From Thermohalobaculum sp963721105 (GTDB lineage Bacteria > Pseudomonadota > Alphaproteobacteria > Rhodobacterales > Rhodobacteraceae), in assembly GCA_963721105.1 (NCBI GenBank), contig CAVRHY010000011.1, forward strand, positions 1,341,850 to 1,405,849: a DNA stretch of 64,000 nucleotides, read 5' to 3'. A model generated the notes under the pieces. The model saw only the letters and a list, made by a program, of their open reading frames with translations, was not told where the DNA came from and did not search any database. Both the position numbers and the translations under genes were made by a program. Shown in pieces: positions 18,185-26,757 of the stretch. Each line of letters opens with the position of its first letter. Position 1 is the stretch's first letter.

Positions 18185-18227
18185 GTGAGCCATTGTCGCG
18201 CCATTGGTCCGAGCGACAATGGCGAAC
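18185..18227. repeat. Hairpin-bearing insertion at the orfA/orfB junction of copy C1
   Basis: Compared with copy C2, which has only CCCGCT here, copy C1 carries 43 bp including a 10-bp inverted repeat CCATTGTCGC (18190-18199) and GCGACAATGG (18213-18222). The net gain of 37 bp changes the frame, so a -1 frameshift from orfA no longer enters orfB. Confidence 0.75.
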
Positions 18228-19142
18228 GCCAGGCGGGAAGCCGTCGCGCATCTGAGGACGAGCCTCGAGGTGAGCGAGCGGCGGGCGTGCACCATCATTG
18301 CCGCGGACCGGAGCACGGTCCGCTATTGCGCGAAGCGTCCCGACGACGCGGCCCTGCGCGGGCGGCTGAGGGAGCTGGCCGATCGGCGGCGGCGGTTCGG
18401 GTATCGCCGCCTGCATGTCCTTCTCCGCGGCGAGGGCTGGACGATGAACCGCAAGAAGACCCAGCGGCTCTACGGCGAGGAGGGCCTGGCGGTGCGGCGG
18501 CGCAGGTCGCGCCGCCGGATCGCGGTCGCGCGCACGCCGATCCCCAAGCCGGATGGTCCCAACAGCCGCTGGTCGACGGACTTCGTTCACGACCAACTGG
18601 CCAACGGCCGTCGTTTCCGGGTGCTGACGATCATCGACGACGTGACCAAGGAGTGCCTCGCCGCCGTCCCGGACACATCCTTGTCCGGGAAACGGGTTGT
18701 GCGGGAGATGAAGGCGCTGATCGCCCGGCGCGGGCGGCCCGGCACGATCGTCAGCGACAATGGCACCGAGTTCACCTCCTCGGCGGTCCTGGCCTTCACC
18801 CAGGCGGCCGGCCTCGACTGGCGCTACATCGCGCCGGGCAAGCCGACCCAGAATGCATTCGCCGAGAGCTTTCAGGGGCGGATGCGGGACGAATGTTTCA
18901 ACGAGCATCTGTTCTTCTCGATGAACCATGCCCGCGCCGTCGTCGCCGGCTGGGTCGAAGACTTCAACACCGCGCGGCCGCACTCGGCGATCGGCTACAT
19001 GACGCCCGCCGTCTACGCCGAGATCCTGAACCCGCAACAGGCACCGGCGCTACGCCACTTGGAAAGCTCCGCACCGATGCCCGTTGCTACCGTCGCGCTC
19101 ACGCGCAATTCTCAACCCACAATTCCAGTCGCCCGCGGATGA
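18219..19142 (+). CDS. IS407-type OrfB transposase (copy C1)
   Basis: A 307-residue integrase-core protein from ATG 18219 (a TTG at 18204 is also in frame). DDE residues are in 'RWSTDFVHDQLANG', 'TIVSDNGTEFTSSAV' and 'QNAFAESFQGRMRDE'. In IS407-type elements OrfB is normally made as an OrfAB fusion through a -1 frameshift; here the inserted segment breaks that continuity, so OrfB could only be made alone. Confidence 0.88.
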   Translation: MANARREAVAHLRTSLEVSERRACTIIAADRSTVRYCAKRPDDAALRGRLRELADRRRRFGYRRLHVLLRGEGWTMNRKKTQRLYGEEGLAVRRRRSRRRIAVARTPIPKPDGPNSRWSTDFVHDQLANGRRFRVLTIIDDVTKECLAAVPDTSLSGKRVVREMKALIARRGRPGTIVSDNGTEFTSSAVLAFTQAAGLDWRYIAPGKPTQNAFAESFQGRMRDECFNEHLFFSMNHARAVVAGWVEDFNTARPHSAIGYMTPAVYAEILNPQQAPALRHLESSAPMPVATVALTRNSQPTIPVARG

Positions 19143-19160
19143 GCGACGGGGGTCACGTCA

Positions 19161-19277
19161 GGCGCCACCGCGGCGCTGATCTCGACGAGATGCGCCTGCA
19201 TCGCTTCGGTGTCGGCGAAGGGCATGACCAGCGCCGCACCCTTGCCGATCTTCGGGCAGATCGCGCCGAAGATGTAG
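19161..19277. repeat. 117-bp direct repeat, right copy
   Basis: Identical to 17734-17850, same orientation, immediately right of the nested IS3 copy C1. Confidence 0.9.
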
Positions 19278-20329
19278 GCCCATTTCGTGCGCTGGTCGTG
19301 CGGTGCGCGGGGCCGCGTGCCGCGACGCGCCCAGCGGCGCGTGATCAGGTTCTTCTGCCCCACCCGCGCTTCATCCTGGAACCAGACCTCGATACGCCTG
19401 CCGCGGGCGTGCCGGTCGCGGATCTCGGCGATGGCCGCCGGGAAGCTTTTTAAAGGCGCCCACCGCCTCGGGATCCTGCCCGTGCGCCTGCGGCCGCGCC
19501 GTCAGCACCCGGAAACCCAGCCGCTTCAGCGCCCGGCTCACCGTCGTCTCGCTGACCGAGACCCCGAACTCCTCGCGGAGCCACGCCGCCAGGTCCCCGA
19601 GCCGCCAGCGCACCACCCCGTGCAGATACGGCTTCGGTCCGTCTTCCACCGCCTGCGCGAGTGCCGCCAACTGCTCCGCCGTCAGCCGCGCCGCCTGGCC
19701 CGGCGCCTTGCGGTCCACAAGCCCGGCCGGCCCATCGGCGTTGAACCGCACCACCCAGTCCCGCACGATCTGCAACCCGACACCGCCGATCCGCGCCGCC
19801 TGCGTCCGGCTCCCACCCTCGTAGATCGAGGCCAACGTCAGGAGCCGGCGGGTCTGCTTCGCATCCCGGCTGGCCTTCGCCAGCCCTCTCAACGCATCCG
19901 CCGAGTAGTCAGACCTGAGCCCGATCGCTGCCGCCATGGAGAACCCCCTCTGTTCTCCATGATGAATCACGACCAGGCCCCCGAGGAAATCCGCTTCGTG
20001 AGTCAGCCTCAGCGCCGATTGGTATGAGCTGTGCTTCCAGTTCCTGCTGCTGCAGGCGGGCCGACTGCTGGTCAGCTTCCGAATCCCGTATCGCGTGCCT
20101 CCGCATGTCGGAGGCCATCTTCCCGGCGCTGCTGCGGCGGCAATCCAGCTCGAATGGATCGTCTTCCATACGTCTTCTCCATAAGCTGGGCGCTGCGTTC
20201 GCCGCGGCCACGGCGGATTACGGGCCTGCAACCCGTCATTGCCGTCGGGCCCGCCGACCGACCCGGCCCTTCCGAGCGGGCGCAGTGCCCCCGCACAGAG
20301 GGGCCCGGATGTCAGGCCGGGGTCCTCGA

Positions 20330-20680
20330 TCAGAGCTTCGGCGAAAGCGCCTCGGCGCAGGCCTTCGCCAAAGCCCGGTTCGGATCCGTCGAACCTGGAA
20401 TCGTGGCCCAGCCGGTTTTCATGACGATATCGACGCGCTGATAGCTTCGGGTTTCCTTCAGCTCGGAGAGCTTGGCGCCGTTCTGCGGATCGGCTGCGGA
20501 CTGCGCGACACAGATCGGAAGCAGGGCCGCGACAACCTCCTGCTGCGCCCGGTCGGAAGACATGGTCTCCGCGGCGCTCTTTGTCACCCATCCGCCCCAG
20601 GAAAAGCCGACAATTGCTAGGGCGGCGGCGCCGATCGCGGCACCGTAGAGTGCCGGCTTCAGCCACTCAGGGCTCTTCAT
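20330..20680 (-). CDS. Hypothetical membrane-anchored protein
   Basis: A 116-residue protein with one N-terminal membrane helix (about residues 9-30, 'ALYGAAIGAAALAIVGFSWG') and a periplasmic tail with two cysteines ('LLPICVAQSAAD', 'ALAKACAEALSPKL'). The tail begins 'WVTKSAAETMSSDRAQQEVV'. The start overlaps the upstream gene's stop by 4 bp, so the two form an operon. Similar single-helix proteins are common hypotheticals in alphaproteobacteria. Function unknown. Confidence 0.65.
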   Translation of the reverse strand: MKSPEWLKPALYGAAIGAAALAIVGFSWGGWVTKSAAETMSSDRAQQEVVAALLPICVAQSAADPQNGAKLSELKETRSYQRVDIVMKTGWATIPGSTDPNRALAKACAEALSPKL

Positions 20681-20985
20681 GTATCGTTCCTCCCATCGTC
20701 AGCGCGTATGCGCTGCGATTCTTTTTCGTTGTAGCTGGCGACGTCCCTCGCCAGCGCCGCTTCGAGTTCTTCAGGATCCACCGGCACGGAGTGCAGCCGA
20801 CCGGACGGCCCACGGCCCTGCGGGATGCGAAGGTACATCGCAACACGTCGGTAGGCGGGAAACGAAAGCTCCTGGATGAGTTCCTCGTCCGTCTCGACGA
20901 GATAGGCGCCCGCCGGAATCTCCCGGTTCGCGACCTTGAACGGCATCAGGAACGTCACTGTTCTGGTCGTTGTCCGAGAAAGCAT
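20677..20985 (-). CDS. Hypothetical protein (102 aa)
   Basis: A soluble 102-residue protein. 'VTFLMPFKVANREIPAGAYL' and 'ETDEELIQELSFPAYRRVAM' suggest a small beta-strand domain; the C-terminal part is helical ('DPEELEAALARDVASYNEKE'). It is translationally coupled (ATGA) to the following membrane-anchored protein. No family is recognised. Confidence 0.55.
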   Translation of the reverse strand: MLSRTTTRTVTFLMPFKVANREIPAGAYLVETDEELIQELSFPAYRRVAMYLRIPQGRGPSGRLHSVPVDPEELEAALARDVASYNEKESQRIRADDGRNDT

Positions 20986-21081
20986 CGGCGGTTCCCGTCC
21001 ATATGCCTGATCTGCGCGGCCGGCCGGCGCCCCGCCATCAAATCCCTGAAGGTAAGCAGATACAGGAAACCCTCGGCTCGG

Positions 21082-21216
21082 CTATTTGGCCTTTTTCGCG
21101 CCGAGCACCGGCGACTTCGACGCATTCGCGAACGCGGCCGTCGCGACAGGCTTCGGCTTTTCCTGCTTCGGTTTCTTCGCCTCACGGTTCCCGCGCTGCT
21201 TGTTGCCTTTGGACAT
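21082..21216 (-). CDS. Lysine-rich small basic protein (44 aa)
   Basis: The frame encodes MSKGNKQRGNREAKKPKQEK followed by 'VATAAFANASKSPVLGAKKAK'. It begins 13 nt after a strong AGGAGG ribosome-binding site and has 14 basic residues, so it is probably a genuine short gene and not a chance frame. It lies downstream of groEL behind a hairpin. Function is unknown; nucleic-acid or chaperone association is only a guess. Confidence 0.6.
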   Translation of the reverse strand: MSKGNKQRGNREAKKPKQEKPKPVATAAFANASKSPVLGAKKAK

Positions 21217-21246
21217 CTGCGTTCCTCCTGCGGGTTCTGTTTCGAT

Positions 21247-21279
21247 CCGGGACGAGGCGGCGATCCAGCCTCATCCCGG
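21247..21279. terminator. Hairpin after groEL
   Basis: CCGGGACGAGGC pairs with GCCTCATCCCGG (one mismatch) over a 9-nt loop, just beyond the groEL stop. There is no clear U-tract, so it may be an attenuating or mRNA-stabilising hairpin as well as a terminator. Confidence 0.55.
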
Positions 21280-21287
21280 GGTGGGCT

Positions 21288-22916
<1,629 letters not shown>

Positions 22917-22955
22917 GTCGAATAATCCTGTATGAAGGTGAGAGGTGGAGCCGCG

Positions 22956-23243
22956 TCAGGCCATCACGCCGAGAATGTCGCTCTCGTGCATGACGATCAG
23001 ATCTTCGCCGTCCATCCTGATTTCCGAGCCGGACCATTTGCCGAAGAGGATCCGGTTGCCTGGCCTCACCGACATCGAGATCAGGTCGCCGGATTTCGAA
23101 CGGGCGCCTTCGCCGACCGCGATGACCTCGCCCTCCTGGGGCTTCTCCTGGGCGCTGTCGGGGATGAAGAGACCGCCGGCGGTCTTCGCCTCGGCGTCGA
23201 TCCGGCGGACGAGCACGCGGTCGTGCAGGGGCGTGAAGCTCAT
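22956..23243 (-). CDS. groES: Co-chaperonin GroES
   Basis: A 95-residue GroES with the usual start 'SFTPLHDRVLVRRID', the mobile loop region 'EAKTAGGLFIPDSAQEKPQE' and the end 'DLIVMHESDILGVMA'. It forms the heptameric lid for GroEL. It is first in the groES-groEL operon, 80 bp downstream of the CIRCE operator. Confidence 0.97.
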   Translation of the reverse strand: MSFTPLHDRVLVRRIDAEAKTAGGLFIPDSAQEKPQEGEVIAVGEGARSKSGDLISMSVRPGNRILFGKWSGSEIRMDGEDLIVMHESDILGVMA

Positions 23244-23323
23244 CGAGCCCTCCTGAGGGAAACCATGCTTTGTTTAAGGCACCGGACCAGCCGCTTCACG
23301 AACGGCCGTCGGATGTGATCACT

Positions 23324-23350
23324 TTAGCACTCTCTGCTCGAGAGTGCCAG
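23324..23350. promoter_or_regulatory. CIRCE operator of groESL
   Basis: TTAGCACTC-N9-GAGTGCCAG fits the CIRCE consensus TTAGCACTC-N9-GAGTGCTAA, with two mismatches in the second arm. HrcA binds CIRCE to repress chaperonin genes. It lies about 80 bp upstream of groES, in the right place for the promoter region. Confidence 0.85.
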
Positions 23351-23789
23351 TTCGATTATTCACGCAGCCAGGCGCAGGCGATCCGGGACTCCAGCCGCCG
23401 CTCAATCCGCCATCACGTGAATGGGCATGGATGCCCAGTGCCGGATCGAGATCCGCGTCCCTGTCTCGCATCTCGAGGATTCGATCCTGGCGCCAAGTCT
23501 GCGGGCGAGCGCCGCAACGATCCTCGTCCCGACGCTGCTTTTCGGAGCCGCGTCGGCAGTGGCCGCCAGACCGACGCCGTCGTCCGAGACCGCCAGCGAC
23601 CAGCCGGCAGGTCCAACGCGGTATTCGACTGCGATCCTGCCGCACGTCGCGGGGTCGGGAAATGCGTATTTGACCGCGCTGATCAGCAGCTCGGTCACGA
23701 TGAGCCCGAAACCCATCACGTCCCGGGCAGGACGTTCGCCCGCGGCCGCGCTGGCCGTGACGGAAATGGCCCTATCACCGCTGATCAGC

Positions 23790-24893
23790 TGTCCACTTAA
23801 TCTTCTTGGCTGACGAATGACATGACCGTCTCGATGGGCCGTCGGCCCATGTTGCGGTATCCGAGATGCGGCCGCTCGGTGTTGTAGTGGACGAGCCAGG
23901 CATCGAGGTCGGCCTGCAGCGCCTCGACGGTCTCGTAGAAGGTCTCGCGCATCTTCACCCGGAAGAACTCGTCGAGCACGGTGCCGTTGAAGCGCTCGAC
24001 GAAGCCGTTGGTCCTCGGGCTGCGGACCCTGGTGCGCCGGTGCTCGGTGCCGTTGAGCTCGAGGTAGAGCTCGTAGGGGTGGCGCTCGGTGCCGCAGAAC
24101 TCGCGCCCGTTGTCGGTGAGGACGGCGCCGACCGGCAGGTCGAGATTGCGGTAGAAGGGCAGCACGTCGTTGTGCAGCACGGCGACGGCGGCCTCGGGCT
24201 GCTTCGAGACGTGCAGGAATCCGAAGGCATACGAGCCGTAGGTGTCGACGACAGCATGCAGGTAGACCTTGCCGACGCCCGTGAGGGAGCCCACGAAGAA
24301 GGTGCCGGCCGAGAGCAGTTCGCCCGGCGCCGCACTCTCGACATGGCGTTCCCGAAAGCAGGGGTTGAGCTTCTCCAGGAAGGCTGCCTGCTCCGGCGTG
24401 ATCTCGATCGCCGTCTCGGCGGTCTGCTTCTCCAGCGCCAGCCAGCGGTCGGTCCTCGTCCCCAAGCCGTTCTCGTTCAGGATCTTCTGGATGGTGATCG
24501 AGGAGACCCGGATGCCTTCGAGCGCCAGCAGCGCCTCGTGCCGATTGCAGCCATAGGCCGGGTGCTCCAGCGCCAGCGCCTTGATCCGCTCCACCGTCTC
24601 TGGCGGCGTCGTCTGCGGGTGTGACTTGTGGATCGGCGGCAGGTCCTTCAGACCCGCGAAGCCCTGCGTCTGAAACCGCCGCTTCCACTCATAGAAACTG
24701 GTCCGGTCGAGCCCGCGCTGCCGGCACGCCTCGGCGACATTGCCAAGCTCCTTCGCCAGCTCCAGCACGCTCAGCCGGCTCTCGGCCAGCTTCGTCCCGG
24801 CATCTCGCTTCCGCGGCTGAGCCGCTGTCGATGTTCGTCCCATTGGCGCTTCCTCCCTCCCATGAATAGCACGGAAAGAAGGCTAAAAGGACA
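23790..24893 (-). mobile_element. IS481-family element, copy X
   Basis: A 1104-bp element with imperfect inverted repeats TGTCCACTTAATCTTCTT and TGTCCTTTTAGCCTTCTT. It disrupts a histidine kinase gene. Copies Y (33068-34138, right end deleted) and Z (60816-61919, intact) are nearly identical. Confidence 0.88.
23797..24843 (-). CDS. IS481-family transposase (copy X)
   Basis: A 348-residue protein. N-terminal helix-turn-helix 'LGNVAEACRQRGLDRTSFYE' and 'HPAYGCNRHEALLALEGIRV', then an integrase core with 'YLHAVVDTYGSYAFGFLH', 'GAVLTDNGREFCGTE' and 'NGFVERFNGTVLDEFF'. It spans almost the whole element. It is intact and probably active, given three near-identical copies in this window. Confidence 0.93.
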   Translation of the reverse strand: MGRTSTAAQPRKRDAGTKLAESRLSVLELAKELGNVAEACRQRGLDRTSFYEWKRRFQTQGFAGLKDLPPIHKSHPQTTPPETVERIKALALEHPAYGCNRHEALLALEGIRVSSITIQKILNENGLGTRTDRWLALEKQTAETAIEITPEQAAFLEKLNPCFRERHVESAAPGELLSAGTFFVGSLTGVGKVYLHAVVDTYGSYAFGFLHVSKQPEAAVAVLHNDVLPFYRNLDLPVGAVLTDNGREFCGTERHPYELYLELNGTEHRRTRVRSPRTNGFVERFNGTVLDEFFRVKMRETFYETVEALQADLDAWLVHYNTERPHLGYRNMGRRPIETVMSFVSQED

Positions 24894-25165
24894 GATCATC
24901 GATGCCGCCAGGGTTGCACAGAGCCGCTGCAGGTACGGGCCAACCGCGATCGTATCGCCGTACCGGGATGCCTTCAGCTGCTCCTGGAGCGCAGCGACCG
25001 ACATCACGCGCTGGTATGCATCCTGCAGGTGCCCCCGCGTTTCCTCGGAGTCGACGGCCCGCGCCTTGGTCTGGAGGATGCACGCAATGATCTGCAGGCT
25101 GTTCGCGATGCGATGCTGCATCCGTTCAGTGCGCTGACGCGGCGCATCTCAATACCTCTTTCAAG

Positions 25166-26014
25166 TCATCTCGGGAACAGGAAGGCCAGCTGGAGTTGCA
25201 ATTGCCAGTCTGCCCCGAAGTCGGGTCTGACGACATTGTAGTAGGCTCGCAAATTAGCCTGCACCGGCAGCTTGCCGAGCTTCGTCAGCTTGCCGACGCC
25301 TCCGCCCACCGGCACCGTCCATCGATCGCCATCACCAGCCTCCCAGTTGGCCGTGATGATTGGTGCCGTGCCGAGCGACCAGCCATTCGAGAGATTGTAG
25401 TTGAGGAAAGGCTGAACCAGAAGCTGGTTGACGTCCTGCGCATCGTCTTCGCCTGCGTAGGACCAAACGTTGCTGACGAGCGCACCGTAAGTGAAGGGCT
25501 GCTTCGAGATGAAGGCGACGGCGGCCGGCCCGGCCGACCACTTGCTGCTGCCGAGGGAATCGTCGGTCGCGCTGGGGAAAATCAGCGTCGGTCCGACGCC
25601 CCAGCTCACATTGCCGATCGGGGTCTCGACCGTGCGGTTGGGCGAAAGAAAGAGTTGCAAATTGATGTCGCCGAGTCCGAATGCACTCGAGAAGGTCGGG
25701 TCATCGAAAGGCTTCGGCTGGTTGATGATCGGCACGATCGGCCGGATGATCAGGTTCCAGTCCGGCGACAGCGTGGCCGGATAGACCGGCTGGACGTTCA
25801 CCACGAACTGCGTGACGTCGCGCTCGCCGGTCCCGAAGTTGAAGTTGTTCTGGAAGGGAACGCTGATCAGGCTGGCGATCGGGTTTTGTGCCGCCTCCTG
25901 CAGGGATTTGCCGGACTGCGCCGCGACGGGATAGGCGCCGAGACCCAGGGCAACCGCGCACAGGAGGCCCGAATACCGTGAGAGCGCCAGTTTGCGGCGC
26001 GTCATAGAGTACAT
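25166..26014 (-). CDS. Predicted outer-membrane beta-barrel protein
   Basis: A ~282-residue protein with a signal peptide ('YSGLLCAVALGLGAYPVAAQ') and many amphipathic strands ending in aromatic 'LQLQLAFLFPR', as expected of an outer-membrane barrel. 'NPIASLISVPFQNNFNFGTG' and 'PDWNLIIRPIVPIINQP' are typical of a family often labelled 'neuromedin U' or 'transporter' in rhizobia. The start at 26014 was chosen for the signal peptide; 26005 is possible. It is separated by 50 bp from the DUF2147 gene upstream, on the same strand. Confidence 0.65.
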   Translation of the reverse strand: MYSMTRRKLALSRYSGLLCAVALGLGAYPVAAQSGKSLQEAAQNPIASLISVPFQNNFNFGTGERDVTQFVVNVQPVYPATLSPDWNLIIRPIVPIINQPKPFDDPTFSSAFGLGDINLQLFLSPNRTVETPIGNVSWGVGPTLIFPSATDDSLGSSKWSAGPAAVAFISKQPFTYGALVSNVWSYAGEDDAQDVNQLLVQPFLNYNLSNGWSLGTAPIITANWEAGDGDRWTVPVGGGVGKLTKLGKLPVQANLRAYYNVVRPDFGADWQLQLQLAFLFPR

Positions 26015-26064
26015 GCGTTGCCCGCCCGCAGAACGAAGTTCGAGGCAATCTTTGGGGCCGCGTC

Positions 26065-26460
26065 TCATTTCACGCGGTTCCACACGTTAGCTTCGCAGAT
26101 GAAGCCAATGCATCCGTCGACATTAAGGGCATCTCCCTTAATAGACATCTTGGACTTGTAGGTCTTGCCGTTCTCGGGGTCAAAAACCGTGCCGCCGGAG
26201 TACCGGCCATCTCCATCATTCGTCATGTTGTCGATGATGATCCTGCCGAGGTACGGATAGGCCGCGTCCTCGGCGCCCGCCTTGAAGGCGTTGCTGACGA
26301 CTCCGCAGGTCTTCGATGCATCCGATGCGCAAGCGGTCACCGTGACCTGGAGGTAGCCGCCCGCATCGTTCGGCTCCGTCTTCCAAACCCCGTCCACGCC
26401 TCCGGCGAAGGCCGCCGCCGGCGCGGCCATCAATGTCGTCGTTAAGAGTTGCGTTCGCAT
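26065..26460 (-). CDS. DUF2147 secreted protein
   Basis: A 131-residue exported protein: signal peptide RTQLLTTTLMAAPAAAFAGG, then the family's core 'GVWKTEPNDAGGYLQVTV' and 'YSGGTVFDPENGKTYKSKM', ending 'GCIGFICEANVWNRVK'. Four cysteines suggest two disulfides in the periplasm. DUF2147 proteins have a lipocalin-like fold and unknown substrates. Probable two-gene unit with the downstream barrel protein. Confidence 0.85.
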   Translation of the reverse strand: MRTQLLTTTLMAAPAAAFAGGVDGVWKTEPNDAGGYLQVTVTACASDASKTCGVVSNAFKAGAEDAAYPYLGRIIIDNMTNDGDGRYSGGTVFDPENGKTYKSKMSIKGDALNVDGCIGFICEANVWNRVK

Positions 26461-26513
26461 GGCATTTTCCCTGTCACACATTGGTTTTAACGCAGCGCAA
26501 GCACAGTGAATCT

Positions 26514-26655
26514 TCAGAAAAGCAAGGTGGCCCCGAGGACGGGTCTATATGTGTCCATCTTCAGGTCCGTGCCGCCGTCCTCGTAGTTGATCGAGATATA
26601 GTGAAAGCGGGCAACGGCGCTGATATGCTCGGTGAGCGCATAGTCTGGCATTCAC
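26514..26655 (-). pseudogene. C-terminal remnant of an outer-membrane protein
   Basis: The frame reads 'DYALTEHISAVARFHYISIN' and ends 'MDTYRPVLGATLLF'. This is clearly related to the end of the outer-membrane protein at 52541-53314 ('DYAVTPRISAAAGFRYLSID'...'GPLLGATFRF'). The N-terminal four fifths are gone. A copy of the 19-bp motif (26716-26734) lies just upstream and is oriented toward it. Confidence 0.75.
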
Positions 26656-26715
26656 GTCGGCTTGGCATTCACGAAGGCACGCCGGCTCTCAGGATACGCG
26701 CGTCCAAGGCCCGGC

Positions 26716-26734
26716 TTCTGACCATTTCGCGCCA
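26716..26734 (-). promoter_or_regulatory. 19-bp operator-like motif, copy 1
   Basis: Reverse complement reads TGGCGCGAAATGGTCAGAA. It matches copies at 27920-27938 and 28371-28389. It stands directly upstream of an outer-membrane protein relic. An AraC-family binding site is likely because two AraC genes share the neighbourhood. Confidence 0.55.
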
Positions 26735-26757
26735 CGGTCAGCGGCCGCTTCCGGCGA

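Larger units (their letters stand above)
17851..19160 (+). mobile_element. IS3-family (IS407-type) element, copy C1
   Basis: A 1310-bp element with terminal inverted repeats TGACGTGACCCC. It carries orfA and orfB and is flanked by 117-bp direct repeats of IS630-like sequence. A second copy (32228-34546) is interrupted by IS481. Copy C1 has an additional palindrome-containing segment at the orfA/orfB junction. Confidence 0.88.
17451..19937 (-). pseudogene. IS630-like transposase (copy 1), interrupted
   Basis: The N-terminal domain starts at 19937 (AAAIGLRSDYSADALRGLAK) with a winged helix-turn-helix; the catalytic part has 'EVWFQDEARVGQKNL', 'VLILDQAGWH' and 'LPPRSPELNPVENVWQFMR', the IS630/Tc1 DDE pattern. 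Between the halves a T5 tract (19447-19451 on the plus strand) replaces the T6 seen in copy 2, which alters the expected frameshift. The nested IS3 and its 117-bp direct repeats break the catalytic domain. It cannot be functional. Confidence 0.85.
17435..20024 (-). mobile_element. IS630-like element, copy 1, carrying a nested IS3
   Basis: Ends TACCAACCCGCGCTGA and (reverse complement) TACCAATCGGCGCTGA are inverted repeats. TGA flanks both sides (17432-17434, 20025-20027). The body is interrupted by an IS3 element at 17851-19160, and 117 bp of IS630-like sequence is present on both sides of that insertion. Copy 2 is at 37467-38631 and a truncated copy 3 at 46982-47988. Confidence 0.8.
17271..20169 (-). 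pseudogene. Small coiled-coil protein split by IS630-like element
   Basis: The N-terminal part starts at 20169 after a GGAGAAG site and reads MEDDPFELDCRRSS...'SARLQQQELEAQL'. The C-terminal part (17271-17431) reads 'TAEEARTWPQVAAKAQYLI' ... 'IARLLEAGEQ'. If the element 17435-20024 and one copy of the flanking TGA are removed, the two halves join in frame to a ~102-residue helical protein. No function is recognised. It lies just upstream of the ferritin-like gene on the same strand. Confidence 0.7.
23402..25121 (-). pseudogene. HisKA_2-type histidine kinase split by IS481
   Basis: The N-terminal part (24894-25121) has the phosphoacceptor motif 'MQHRIANSLQIIACILQTKA' of HisKA_2 kinases; the C-terminal part (23402-23789) has the N-box 'GLIVTELLISAVKYAFPD', 'VSDDGVGL' and the G2-like region. 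An IS481 element at 23790-24893 separates them within 'LAASMI..SGDRAISV'. The frame before the first methionine is closed by a stop, so an upstream sensor domain is absent or lost. It is inactive as it stands. GATCA occurs on both sides of the insertion. Confidence 0.85.

Noticed and set aside
17734..19277. Direct repeats considered as a CRISPR or attachment-site pair
   Set aside because: They are identical parts of a transposase gene next to IS3 ends, not spaced short repeats or integrase targets.
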